A stretch of DNA of 64,000 bases from Tachypleus tridentatus (Eukaryota > Arthropoda > Merostomata > Xiphosura > Limulidae). The translations under genes and the position numbers were made by a program. Shown here piece by piece: positions 1 through 12,276 of this stretch (the stretch's first letter is position 1; every line of letters begins with the position of its first letter). The stretch is taken from contig NC_134827.1 of assembly GCF_004210375.1 (NCBI RefSeq), positions 104,703,285 to 104,767,284 on the forward strand. Direction: 5' to 3'. The notes under the pieces were generated by a model. It ran no database searches and was not told where the DNA came from. It was given only the letters and a program-made list of their open reading frames with translations.

Positions 1-176
1 TTAATAAAAGGCTTCATTCCCAACTCCACCCCAGGGTAAGTTTGAAAGAGTGGTGGACACAGCACAGATGGACCATTGTGTAACTTTGTACTCAATTAGA
101 AACAAATTTTAATTAATTAAAATCCGCGTACTCTTGTATTCTATCGCTTTTAATTAATCGATAAAAAAGGTTTTGG

Positions 177-446
177 TCTGTTTTGAATTTCGCGCAAAGC
201 TACACGAGGGCTATCTGCGCTAGCCGTCCCTAATTTAGCAGTGTAAGACTAGAGGGAAGGCAGCTAGTCATTACCACCCATCGCCAACTCTTGGGCTACT
301 CTTTTACCAATGAATAATGTGATTGACCATCACATTATAACGCCTCCACGATTGAAAGGGCGAGCATGTTTGGTGTGACGGGGACTCGAACCCGCGACCC
401 TCGGATTACGAGTAAAGTGCCTTATTCACCTGGCCATGCCGGGGCC
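177..446 (-). mobile_element. SINE family 1, full length
   Basis: This reverse-oriented copy runs from the tail (TTTTGAATTTCGCGCAAAGC) to the tRNA head (TGGCCATGCCGGGGCC). ATAAAAAAGG before the tail and ATAAAAAGG after the head form a probable target-site duplication. The anticodon stem region carries GTAAAGTGCCTTATTC changes, so the promoter is partly decayed. Confidence 0.92.
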
Positions 447-516
447 TATAAAAAGGATAGAGTGTGATATTATTAGGTATGATACAAAATATATATTAAT
501 CTTAATCACATGGGCC

Positions 517-838
517 ATTTATTGAACTTACCATTGTGTGATTTTGTATACTGAACTGACCATTGTGATTATGTATACTGAACTGACCATTGTGTGATTA
601 TGTATATTGATCTGACCATTGTGTGATTATGTATACTGAACTGACCATTGTGTTATTATGTATATTGATCTGACCATTGTGTGATTATGTATATTGAACT
701 GACCATTGTGTGATTATGTATATTGATCTGACCATTGTGTGATTATGTATATTCAACTGACCATTGTGATTATGTATACTGAACTGACCATTGTGTGATT
801 ATGTATATTGGACTGACCATTGTGTGATTGTGTTTATT
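517..838 (+). repeat. 29-bp minisatellite (~11 copies)
   Basis: The unit is CTGACCATTGTGTGA followed by TTATGTATATTGAT, with 29-bp spacing (612 to 641). Some copies have lost GT (GTGATT for GTGTGATT). ATACTGAAC and ATATTGATC forms alternate. A single degenerate relative (GACCATTGTGTAACTTTGTA) sits outside the array at 71-90. Confidence 0.9.
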
Positions 839-1035
839 GTTTAGGTAAACGTAAATATTTTAGCAGCACATCCTTTGATTAGCGATGTTTGAAGGATGCT
901 CGTTCTTTTCCTTTCTATACTAATCTGATTTTGTTACTTAACCACAAAGAAACTTTAACTTGATTCAGCTCGTTTCGATTCACTTTCATCTGACCAATAA
1001 ACAAGAGTAATTTTGAAATACCTCGTGATATTTTT
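839..1035. other. Unique AT-rich spacer
   Basis: Nothing recognisable lies between the 29-bp minisatellite and the decayed SINE. Confidence 0.6.
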
Positions 1036-1222
1036 TGATTGTTTTGAATTTCGCGCTATCTTCTTAGCCATCTCTAGTTTCGAAGTGATAGTTTTACCAA
1101 CGAACGACAAGCTTGACCGTTACTTTGGAACACTTCCACAGCTGAAATGGCCAGTGTGATCAGAAACGAGATTCAAACCTGCGACTCTCAGATTACGAGC
1201 CGAGAGTCCTAGGCTTTGTCAG
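1036..1222 (-). mobile_element. SINE family 1, heavily decayed
   Basis: TTTTGAATTTCGCGC, GTTTTACCAACGAACGA, CACAGCTGAAATGGCCA and AGATTACGAG align in order with the family, but about 80 bp of the body and tail are missing and many bases differ. It is an old copy. Confidence 0.75.
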
Positions 1223-1361
1223 TATAATGTATACTGTATTTCGAGACGTGTTTTTCGTCAGGGTGTTGGCAAAGTTTCTAGTCTTAACGTATATTACTAT
1301 TTATTGGCTGTTAATAGACTCATTCATTACTGTAGATAAGTTTATATTAATTTGTTGATAG
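1223..1361. other. Left flank of the 85-bp array
   Basis: This is unique sequence with no gene signal. The array begins in the TTATGTGTGTGTATG stretch. Confidence 0.6.
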
Positions 1362-4300
1362 CTTTTATGTGTGTGTATGTATACCAAGTTATTGTTAGAC
1401 TGTTTAGGTATATGTGTTTGTATCACATTGCCAGTAAACTGTTTATGTCCGTGTATTTTTATGAAGTTACTAGTAGACTGTTCTTACTTCATGTATATGT
1501 GTTTGTATCACATTGCTAGTAATCTGTTTATGTACGTGTATTTTTATCAAGTGGCTAGTAAACTGCTTTTACTTTATGTATATGTGTTTGTATCACATTG
1601 CCAGTAATCTGTTTATGTACGTGTATTTTTATCAAGTGGCTAGTAAACTGTTCTTACTTTATGTACATGTGTTTATATCACATTGCTAGTAATCTGTTTA
1701 TGTACGTGTATTTTTATCAAGTGGCTAGTAAACTGTTCTTACTTTATGTACATGTGTTTATATCACATTGCTAGTAATCTGTTTATGTACGTGTATTTTT
1801 ATCAAGTGGCTAGTAAACTGTTCTTACTTTATGTACATGTGTTTATATCACATTGCCAGTAAATTGTTTATGTACGTGTATTTTTATCAAGTGGCTAGTA
1901 AACTGTTCTTACTTTATCTACATGTGTTTATATCACATTGCTAGTAATCTGTTTATGTACGTGTATTTTTATCAAGTGGCTAGTAAACTGTTCTTACTTT
2001 ATGTACATGTGTTTATGTCACATTGCCAGTAAACTGTTTATGTCCGTGTGTTTTTATGAAGTTACTAGTAGACTGTTTTTACTTTATGTATATGTGTTTA
2101 TATCACATTGCTAGTAATCTGTTTATGTACGTGTATTTTTATCAAGTGGCTAGTAAACTGCTTTTACTTTATGTATATGTGTTTGTATCACATTGCCAGT
2201 AATCTGTTTATGTACGTGTATTTTTATCAAGTGGCTAGTAAACTGTTCTTACTTTATGTACATGTGTTTATATCACATTGCTAGTAATCTGTTTATGTAC
2301 GTGCGTATTTTATCAAGTGGCTAGTAAACTGTTCTTACTTTATGTACATGTGTTTATATCACATTGCTAGTAATCTGTTTATGTACGTGTATTTTTATCA
2401 AGTGGCTAGTAAACTGTTCTTACTTTATGTACATGTGTTTATATCACATTGCCAGTAAATTGTTTATGTACGTGTATTTTTATCAAGTGGCTAGTAAACT
2501 GTTCTTACTTTATCTACATGTGTTTATATCACATTGCTAGTAATCTGTTTATGTACGTGTATTTTTATCAAGTGGCTAGTAAACTGTTCTTACTTTATGT
2601 ACATGTGTTTATGTCACATTGCCAGTAAACTGTTTATGTCCGTGTGTTTTTATGAAGTTACTAGTAGACTGTTTTACTTTATGTATATGTGTTTATATCA
2701 CATTGCTAGTAATCTGTTTATGTACGTGTATTTTATCAAGTGGCTAGTAAACTGCTTTTACTTTATGTATATGTGTTTGTATCACATTGCCAGTAATCTG
2801 TTTATGTACGTGTATTTTTATCAAGTGGCTAGTAAACTGTTCTTACTTTATGTATATGTGTTTATATCACATTGCTAGTAATCTGTTTATGTATGTGTAT
2901 TTTTATCAAGTGGCTAGTAAACTGTTCTTACTTTATCTACATGTGTTTATATCACATTGCTAGTAATCTGTTTATGTACGTGTATTTTTATGAAGTTACT
3001 AGTAGACTGTTTTTACTTTATGTATATGTGTTTATATCACATTGCTAGTAATCTGTTTATGTACGTGTATTTTTATCAAGTGGCTAGTAAACTGCTTTTA
3101 CTTTATGTATATGTGTTTGTATCACATTGCCAGTAATCTGTTTATGTACGTGTATTTTTATCAAGTGGCTAGTAAACTGTTCTTACTTTATGTACATGTG
3201 TTTATATCACATTGCTAGTAATCTGTTTATGTACGTGTATTTTTATCAAGTGGCTAGTAAACTGTTCTTACTTTATGTACATATGTTTATATCACATTGC
3301 TAGTAATCTGTTTATGTACGTGTATTTTTATCAAGTGGCTAGTAAACTGTTCTTACTTTATGTACATGTGTTTATATCACATTGCCAGTAAATTGTTTAT
3401 GTACGTGTATTTTTATCAAGTGGCTAGTAAACTGTTCTTACTTTATGTACATGTGTTTATATCACATTGCTAGTAATCTGTTTATGTACGTGTATTTTTA
3501 TCAAGTGGCTAGTAAACTGTTTTTACTTTATGTATGTGTGTTTGTATCACATTACCAGTAAACTGTTTATGTCCGTGTGTTTTTATGAAGTTACTAGTAG
3601 ACTGTTCTTACTTTATATACATGTGTTTATATCACATTGCTAGTAATCTGTTTATGTACGTGTATTTTTATCAAGTGGCTAGTAAACTGTTCTTACTTTA
3701 TGTACATGTGTTTATATCACATTGCTAGTAATCTGTTTATGTACGTGTATTTTTATCAAGTGGCTAGTAAACTGTTCTTACTTTATGTACTTGTGTTTAT
3801 ATCACATTGCTAGTAATCTGTTTATGTACTTGTATTTTTATCAAGTGGCTAGTAAACTGTTCTTACTTTATCTACATGTGTTTATATCACATTGCTAGTA
3901 ATCTGTTTATGTACGTGTATTTTTTATCAAGTGGCTAGTAAACTGTTCTTACTTTATCTACATGTGTTTGTATCACATTGCTAGTAATCTGTTTATGTAC
4001 GTGTATTTTTATCAAGTGGCTAGTAAACTGTTCTTACTTTATGTACATGTGTTTATGTCACATTGCCAGTAAACTGTTTATGTCCGTGTGTTTTTATGAA
4101 GTTACTAGTAGACTGTTTTTACTTTATGTATATGTGTTTATATCACATTACTAGTAATCTGTTTATGTACGTGTATTTTTATCAAGTGCTAGTAAACTGT
4201 TCTTACTTTATGTATATGTGTTTATATCACATTGCTAGTAATCTGTTTATGTATGTGTATTTTTATCAAGTGGCTAGTAAACTGTTCTTACTTTATCTAC

Positions 4301-7300
4301 ATGTGTTTATATCACATTGCTAGTAATCTGTTTATGTACGTGTATTTTTATCAAGTGGCTAGTAAACTGTTCTTACTTTATGTATATGTGTTTATATCAC
4401 ATTGCTAGTAATCTGTTTATGTACGTGTATTTTTATCAAGTGGCTAGTAAACTGCTTTTACTTTATGTATATGTGTTTGTATCACATTGCCAGTAATCTG
4501 TTTATGTACGTGTATTTTTATCAAGTGGCTAGTAAACTGTTCTTACTTTATGTACATGTGTTTATATCACATTGCTAGTAATCTGTTTATGTACGTGTAT
4601 TTTTATCAAGTGGCTAGTAAACTGTTCTTACTTCATGTACATGTGTTTATATCACATTGCTAGTAATCTGTTTATGTACGTGTATTTTTATCAAGTGGCT
4701 AGTAAACTGTTCTTACTTTATGTACATGTGTTTATATCACATTGCCAGTAAATTGTTTATGTACGTGTATTTTTATCAAGTGGCTAGTAAACTGTTCTTA
4801 CTTTATCTACATGTGTTTATATCACATTGCTAGTAATCTGTTTATGTACGTGTATTTTTATCAAGTGGCTAGTAAACTGTTCTTACTTTATGTAAATGTG
4901 TTTATGTCACATTGCCAGTAAACTGTTTATGTCCGTGTGTTTTTATGAAGTTACTAGTAGACTGTTTTTACTTTATGTATATGTGTTTATATCACATTGC
5001 TAGTAATCTGTTTATGTACGTGTATTTTTATCAAGTGGCTAGTAAACTGCTTTTACTTTATGTATATGTGTTTGTATCACATTGCCAGTAATCTGTTTAT
5101 GTACGTGTATTTTTATCAAGTGGCTAGTAAACTGTTCTTACTTTATGTATATGTGTTTATATCACATTGCTAGTAATCTGTTTATGTATGTGTATTTTTA
5201 TCAAGTGGCTAGTAAACTGTTCTTACTTTATGTACATGTGTTTATATCACATTGCTAGTAATCTGTTTATGTACGTGTATTTTTATCAAGTGGCTAGTAA
5301 ACTGTTCTTACTTTATGTATATGTGTTTATATCACATTGCTAGTAATCTGTTTATGTATGTGTATTTTTATCAAGTGGCTAGTAAACTGTTCTTACTTTA
5401 TCTACATGTGTTTATATCACATTGCTAGTAATCTGTTTATGTACGTGTATTTTTATCAAGTGGCTAGTAAACTGTTCTTACTTTATGTATATGTGTTTAT
5501 ATCACATTGCTAGTAATCTGTTTATGTACGTGTATTTTTATCAAGTGGCTAGTAAACTGCTTTTACTTTATGTATATGTGTTTGTATCACATTGCCAGTA
5601 ATCTGTTTATGTACGTGTATTTTTATCAAGTGGCTAGTAAACTGTTCTTACTTTATGTACATGTGTTTATATCACATTGCTAGTAATCTGTTTATGTACG
5701 TGTATTTTTATCAAGTGGCTAGTAAACTGTTCTTACTTCATGTACATGTGTTTATATCACATTGCTAGTAATCTGTTTATGTACGTGTATTTTTATCAAG
5801 TGGCTAGTAAACTGTTCTTACTTTATGTACATGTGTTTATATCACATTGCCAGTAAATTGTTTATGTACGTGTATTTTATCAAGTGGCTAGTAAACTGTT
5901 CTTACTTTATCTACATGTGTTTATATCACATTGCTAGTAATCTGTTTATGTACGTGTATTTTTATCAAGTGGCTAGTAAACTGTTCTTACTTTATGTAAA
6001 TGTGTTTATGTCACATTGCCAGTAAACTGTTTATGTCCGTGTGTTTTTATGAAGTTACTAGTAGACTGTTTTACTTTATGTATATGTGTTTATATCACAT
6101 TGCTAGTAATCTGTTTATGTACGTGTATTTTTATCAAGTGGCTAGTAAACTGCTTTTACTTTATGTATATGTGTTTGTATCACATTGCCAGTAATCTGTT
6201 TATGTACGTGTATTTTTATCAAGTGGCTAGTAAACTGTTCTTACTTTATGTATATGTGTTTATATCACATTGCTAGTAATCTGTTTATGTATGTGTATTT
6301 TTATCAAGTGGCTAGTAAACTGTTCTTACTTTATGTACATGTGTTTATATCACATTGCTAGTAATCTGTTTATGTACGTGTATTTTTATCAAGTGGCTAG
6401 TAAACTGTTCTTACTTCATGTACATGTGTTTATATCACATTGCTAGTAATCTGTTTATGTACGTGTATTTTTATCAAGTGGCTAGTAAACTGTTCTTACT
6501 TTATGTACATGTGTTTGTATCACATTGCTAGTAATCTGTTTATGTACTGTATTTTTATCAAGTGGCTAGTAAACTGTTCTTACTTTATGTACATGTGTTT
6601 ATATCACATTGCTTGTAATCTGTTTATGTACGTGTATTTTTATCAAGTGGCTAGTAAACTGTTTTTACTTTATGTATGTGTGTTTGTATCACATTACCAG
6701 TAAACTGTTTATGTCCGTGTGTTTTTATGAAGTTACTAGTAGACTGTTCTTACTTTATATACATGTGTTTATATCACATTGCTAGTAATCTGTTTATGTA
6801 CTGTATTTTTATCAAGTGGCTAGTAAACTGCTTTTACTTTATGTATATGTGTTTGTATCACATTGCCAGTAATCTGTTTATGTACGTCTATTTTTATCAA
6901 GTTACTAGTAGATTGTTCTTACTTAAAATACATGTGTTTATATCACTTTTCTAGTAATCTGTTTACGTACGTGTATTTTTATCAAGTGGCTAGTAAACTG
7001 TTCTTACTTTATGTACATGTGTTTATATCACATTGCTAGTAATCTGTTTATGTACGTGTATTTTTATCAAGTGGCTAGTAAACTGTTCTTACTTTATCTA
7101 CATGTGTTTATATCACATTGCTAGTAATCTGTTTATGTACGTGTATTTTTATCAAGTGGCTAGTAAACTGTTCTTACTTTATGTACATGTGTTTATATCA
7201 CATTGCTAGTAATCTGTTTATGTACGTGTATTTTTATCAAGTGGCTAGTAAACTGTTCTTACTTTATGTACTTGTGTTTATATCACATTGCTAGTAATCT

Positions 7301-9985
7301 GTTTATGTACTGTATTTTTATCAAGTGGCTAGTAAACTGTTCTTACTTTATGTACATGTGTTTATATCACATTGCTTGTAATCTGTTTATGTACGTGTAT
7401 TTTTATCAAGTGGCTAGTAAACTGTTTTTACTTTATGTATGTGTGTTTGTATCACATTACCAGTAAACTGTTTATGTCCGTGTGTTTTTATGAAGTTACT
7501 AGTAGACTGTTCTTACTTTATATACATGTGTTTATATCACATTGCTAGTAATCTGTTTATGTACGTGTATTTTTATCAAGTGGCTAGTAAACTGTTCTTA
7601 CTTTATGTACATGTGTTTATATCACATTGCTAGTAATCTGTTTATGTACGTGTATTTTTATCAAGTGGCTAGTAAACTGTTCTTACTTTATGTACTTGTG
7701 TTTATATCACATTGCTAGTAATCTGTTTATGTACTTGTATTTTTATCAAGTGGCTAGTAAACTGTTCTTACTTTATCTACATGTGTTTATATCACATTGC
7801 TAGTAATCTGTTTATGTACGTGTATTTTTATCAAGTGGCTAGTAAACTGTTCTTACTTTATCTACATGTGTTTGTATCACATTGCTAGTAATCTGTTTAT
7901 GTACGTGTATTTTTATCAAGTGGCTAGTAAACTGTTCTTACTTTATGTACATGTGTTTATGTCACATTGCCAGTAAACTGTTTATGTCCGTGTGTTTTTA
8001 TGAAGTTACTAGTAGACTGTTTTTACTTTATGTATATGTGTTTATATCACATTGCTAGTAATCTGTTTATGTACGTGTATTTTTATCAAGTGGCTAGTAA
8101 ACTGCTTTTACTTTATGTATATGTGTTTGTATCACATTGCCAGTAATCTGTTTATGTACGTGTATTTTTATCAAGTGGCTAGTAAACTGTTCTTACTTTA
8201 TGTATATGTGTTTATATCACATTGCTAGTAATCTGTTTATGTATGTGTATTTTTATCAAGTGGCTAGTAAACTGTTCTTACTTTATGTACATGTGTTTAT
8301 ATCACATTGCCAGTAAATTGTTTATGTACGTGTATTTTTATCAAGTGGCTAGTAAACTGTTCTTACTTTATCTACATGTGTTTATATCACATTGCTAGTA
8401 ATCTGTTTATGTACGTGTATTTTTATCAAGTGGCTAGTAAACTGTTCTTACTTTATGTAAATGTGTTTATGTCACATTGCCAGTAAACTGTTTATGTCCG
8501 TGTGTTTTTATGAAGTTACTAGTAGACTGTTTTTACTTTATGTATATGTGTTTATATCACATTGCTAGTAATCTGTTTATGTACGTGTATTTTTATCAAG
8601 TGGCTAGTAAACTGCTTTTACTTTATGTATATGTGTTTGTATCACATTGCCAGTAATCTGTTTATGTACGTGTATTTTTATCAAGTGGCTAGTAAACTGT
8701 TCTTACTTTATGTATATGTGTTTATATCACATTGCTAGTAATCTGTTTATGTACGTGTATTTTTATCAAGTTACTAGTAGATTGTTCTTACTTTATATAC
8801 ATGTGTTTATATCACTTTGCTAGTAATCTGTTTACGTACGTGTATTTTTATCAAGTGGCTAGTAAACTGTTCTTACTTTATGTACATGTGTTTATATCAC
8901 ATTGCTAGTAATCTGTTTATGTACGTGTATTTTTATCAAGTGGCTAGTAAACTGTTCTTACTTTATGTACTTGTGTTTATATCACATTGCTAGTAATCTG
9001 TTTATGTACTGTATTTTTATCAAGTGGCTAGTAAACTGTTCTTACTTTATGTACATGTGTTTATATCACATTGCTTGTAATCTGTTTATGTACGTGTATT
9101 TTTATCAAGTGGCTAGTAAACTGTTTTTACTTTATGTATGTGTGTTTGTATCACATTACCAGTAAACTGTTTATGTCCGTGTGTTTTTATGAAGTTACTA
9201 GTAGACTGTTCTTACTTTATATACATGTGTTTATATCACATTGCTAGTAATCTGTTTATGTACGTGTATTTTTATCAAGTGGCTAGTAAACTGTTCTTAC
9301 TTTATGTACATGTGTTTATATCACATTGCTAGTAATCTGTTTATGTACGTGTATTTTTATCAAGTGGCTAGTAAACTGTTCTTACTTTATGTACTTGTGT
9401 TTATATCACATTGCTAGTAATCTGTTTATGTACTTGTATTTTTATCAAGTGGCTAGTAAACTGTTCTTACTTTATCTACATGTGTTTATATCACATTGCT
9501 AGTAATCTGTTTATGTACGTGTATTTTTATCAAGTGGCTAGTAAACTGTTCTTACTTTATCTACATGTGTTTGTATCACATTGCTAGTAATCTGTTTATG
9601 TACGTGTATTTTTATCAAGTGGCTAGTAAACTGTTCTTACTTTATGTACATGTGTTTGTATCACATTGCTAGTAATCTGTTTATGTACGTGTATTTTTAT
9701 CAAATGGCTAGTAAACTGTTCTTACTTTATGTACATGTGTTTATATCACATTGCTAGTAATCTGTTTATGTACGTGTATTTTTATCAAGTGGCTAGTAAA
9801 CTGTTCTTACTTTATGTACATGTGTTTATATCACATTGCTAGTAATCTGTTTATGTACGTGTATTTTTATCAAGTGGCTAGTAAACTGTTCTTACTTTAT
9901 GTACATGTGTTTGTATCACATTGTGTATTTTTATCAAGTTGATAATACTATTCTTACTTTATGTATATATGTAATATGTTATAAT
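1362..9985 (+). repeat. 85-bp satellite array (~101 copies)
   Basis: This is an uninterrupted tandem array with exact 85-bp spacing (for example GTGTATTTTT at 1,621 and 1,706). The unit is 29% GC and 46% T on this strand. It has two related halves. One runs GTGTATTTTTATCAAGTGG, then CTAGTAAACTGTTC to TTATGTAC. The other runs ATGTGTTTATATCACATTG, then CTAGTAATCTG to TTATGTAC. It is therefore an old dimer of a ~40-bp monomer. A variant unit with TTATGTCCGTG and GAAGTTACTAGTAG occurs at 1,447, 2,042, 2,638, 3,571, 4,082, 4,931, 6,035, 6,713, 7,476, 7,986, 8,496 and 9,175. Single-base indel units (TGTACTGTATTT) also occur. The T-rich, CYFYMYMCLYH-like reading frames across it are by-products of the repeat: none starts or stops outside it in a gene-like way and there are no splice partners. 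Confidence 0.97.
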
Positions 9986-10170
9986 CTAGAAATATTTATA
10001 ACTGTTTATACAGTTTTAGTTATGCTAGTGTATCAGAGTGAATTTGTTTCAGTGTTTAGAAGAATATGTTATTTTAACAAGAAAACGTGGTATAATTTTT
10101 TTATTCCTGAATTTACAGCTTTTGTTAAAATGTTATTCCAGAGATCATAACGATCTTACGTTTCTTATAG

Positions 10171-10288
10171 GTTTGGTTTAGTTGGTGTAAAATACAAAGC
10201 TACACAATGAATTATCAGTGTTCTGCCCACTGCGGACATCAAAACCCAAATTTTAGCGTCACAAGTTTATAGAATTACCGCTAGGGAG
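10171..10288 (-). mobile_element. SINE family 2, decayed
   Basis: In reverse orientation, the tail ACAAAGCTACACAATGAATT, the body GTTCTGCCCACTGCGGACATC and the head AAATTTTAGCGTCACAAG then ACCGCTAGG are in the expected order. Confidence 0.65.
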
Positions 10289-11294
10289 TGTTTCTTTCAG
10301 ATCGCGCTCAGAGAAGGAAGCAAGGTTCTCCAATCATGTCGTTTTTTGTACTGATATCTGACGCTTTCTGTACAAAAGGTCTCTGAACAGTATAACCCAA
10401 TCGTGCTGGACTTACCCAGTTGGCCATATGTTATAGTTTCCGCTTGAATTAAGCCACACATACTGTAGCATGGTTTCTTTCAACGTTAGCCTATACCCCC
10501 GCCGTTAACAACGGTTCCATTCTTTTGGCTAGATCCACCCTCAAATGGACATATGTTATTAATAAGTCAAGAGAGTTGATATTTGGTTCAGGCGCGTGCA
10601 CAAGGCTAATCCTGCGGCGTTAGTGGCACGTGCAGGTAGCTTTCCGAGAGTGACGTCACGAGGCCATCATCATCACCACCACCATATGGTCCGAATCTCG
10701 TATATTAGTGACAAAGTCATCGTGATAGCGCCGTTCTCGTGGGGGTGGCGGGGTGGGGGTTATATATAGCTTCTGTCCGGATACGGCAAATTGGATCTAG
10801 ACACCTCCTTTCACTCCAGTTTCTTCCAGTAATGGTTGAAGCTTGTAAACCATAATTCGTAATCTGACCACTATTAATTTGTGATTACCCAACCAGTACG
10901 CGCAGACAGAGGTCGTTAATGAGCTACAAGACCTGCTCGTTTCAGCTAGTCGTTCTTGAGAGACAGTAGAAACACGATATAGTGTCCAGCATGTACTGCT
11001 CCCTCGAGACAAGGGCTGAACCGACGAGATGAAATTGCAGAGAACGCTATTACTGCTCTATTTCACTTCGATAATTATCGTTATTTTGTTCATCTAACTG
11101 CCGCTAGGTTGAAAAACAATATGTATACACACACATATAAAACAACAATAACGAACACCTGGTGATGATATTATGAAACAAAATTCTGATAAGAATGCTT
11201 TACCCGATTGGGAATTTTTGTTCTTATTACTTGTTTCTTGTTTGTTTGTGTTAGTGTGCCCTTGTTACAGTCTTATAATGTGTTTTCACTAAGT
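10289..11294. other. Unique, relatively GC-rich non-coding stretch
   Basis: It contains the promoter-like cluster described separately. A 19-bp sequence (CATTAACGACCTCTGTCTG) lies on the minus strand at 10,903-10,921 and again on the plus strand at 11,536-11,554. A 71-codon minus-strand frame at 11,012-10,797 matches nothing I know and has no splice support. Confidence 0.5.
10625..10800 (+). promoter_or_regulatory. Possible promoter-like cluster
   Basis: Within 150 bp there is an E-box CACGTG (10,628-10,633), a full palindromic CRE TGACGTCA (10,651-10,658), a G-rich box GGGGGTGGCGGGGTGGGGG (10,741-10,759) and TATATATA (10,761-10,768). The region is GC-richer than its surroundings. No downstream exon on the plus strand is recognised, so a transcript is unproven. 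Confidence 0.3.
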
Positions 11295-11511
11295 TACCGG
11301 CGAAGGTGGCGCTGTCCAACTTCCTCGTGCTTATAAATTTTGGCGGGCCAATGGCCTTTTAAATTCTATTCAACTCTTTTATCCGAATTTTGGACATTGT
11401 TTAGTCTTAACTCGATTTGATTCATTTTTACGTTTTACAAAATTTTTCTTTTACGTTTTTATCGGTTGTTTGCCGCCGCAGATAGCCTGGTTGCTTTGCA
11501 CCAACCAACCA
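11295..11511 (+). mobile_element. Unnamed dispersed repeat, copy 1
   Basis: Several blocks recur, in order and diverged, at about 25,380-25,560: TTGGCGGGCCAATGGCC, TTTTAAATTCTATTCAA, CTTTTATCCGAATTTTGGAC, ATTGTTTAGTC and ACTCGATTTGA. The 3' end CGCAGATAGCCTGGTTGCTT, TGCACCAACCAACCA resembles the SINE tails in this window. No coding capacity is visible. It may be a SINE body or a non-autonomous retroelement end. Confidence 0.6.
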
Positions 11512-11993
11512 CTGAAACGAACTGGTCTTATAATTCATTAACGACCTCTGTCTGTTGCTACTGTGTCACGGTGTGTTTGTTACTGGATTATCACGTGTTT
11601 TCAGTGTGTTAGCTTGTATTTGTTAATGCCTTATTGCGTGTTTGTTACTGTGTCACCGTGTGTTTCTTCCTGTCATGTAATGTCCTTCTCTCTGTGTCTC
11701 TTTTACTGTCTTTTTATATTTTAATTTTGCGTCTCACCGTGTCGCTGAATCTTGCTTGCATTGTCTTTTGTTGCTGTTTCACAATATTCCGTATTGTTTG
11801 TTTCATTGTAATCGTATTCCTGCCATTGAGTCTTTGTTGTATTGTTTTAATATCCTTGTTTCTGTCTCTTGGAGTGTATTTTGCTGTTTTTACTTGTATT
11901 TTTCTCTCTCTTTACGTCTGTTTCTATGTTCACGTGTTTTTCGTCACTGTTTCTTGAATTTTCTGTTCCTAACTGTTCGTCTCACTTCTGTTG
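11512..11993 (+). other. T/C-rich low-complexity tract
   Basis: TGTTACTGTGTCACCGTGTG-like phrases recur (around 11,559 and 11,644) with many TTTGTTGT and CTGTTTC variants. It is a worn tandem or low-complexity repeat, and a SINE has inserted at its right end. Hydrophobic reading frames here (LLSFYILILRL...) follow from T-richness. Confidence 0.5.
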
Positions 11994-12276
11994 GGCCCGG
12001 CATGGCCAGGTGGGTTAAGGCGTGCGACTCGTAATCTGAGGGTCGTGGGTTCGCGCCCGAGTCGCGCCAAACATGCTCGCTCTCCCAGCCGTGAGGGCGT
12101 TATAATGTGACGGTCAATCCCACTATTCGTTGGTAAAAGAGTAGCCCAAGAGTTGGCGGTGGGTGGTGATGACTAGCTGCCTTCCCTCTAGTCTTACACT
12201 GCTAAATTAGGGACAGCTAGCGCAGGTAGCCCTCGTGTAGCTTTGCGAGAAATTCAAAAACAAACAAAACAAACAC
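11994..12276 (+). mobile_element. tRNA-derived SINE, family 1, full length (reference copy)
   Basis: The head is tRNA-like: GGCCCGGCATGGCCAGGTGG holds the A box and GGGTTCGCGCCCG the B box. The anticodon-loop sequence CTCGTAA would read CGT, suggesting a tRNA-Thr(CGU) ancestor. A body follows (GGGCGTTATAATGTGACGG, then AAAGAGTAGCCCAAGAGTTGG and GACTAGCTGCCTTCCCTC), then the tail GCAGGTAGCCCTCGTGTAGC, TTTGCGAGAAATTC and AACAAAC repeats. The likely target-site duplication is ACTTCTGTTG (11,984-11,993) / ACTTTTGTTG (12,275-12,284), one mismatch. It is non-coding and would depend on LINE enzymes in trans. Family naming is mine. Confidence 0.93.

Noticed and set aside
1371-10150. About fifteen small Cys/Tyr/Phe-rich reading frames (MLVICLCTCIF-like) that look like a secreted peptide family
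   Set aside because: They are translations of the 85-bp satellite in its three frames. Starts and stops come from unit variants, and copies move with the repeat. There are no splice sites or unique flanks.
10797-11012. 71-codon minus-strand frame opposite the promoter-like cluster
   Set aside because: It has no known similarity, is low in length, and has no consistent splice or start context.
11994-12070. Genuine tRNA genes at the A/B-box sequences
   Set aside because: All such heads are fused to SINE bodies, recur in many copies and have mismatched acceptor and anticodon stems.
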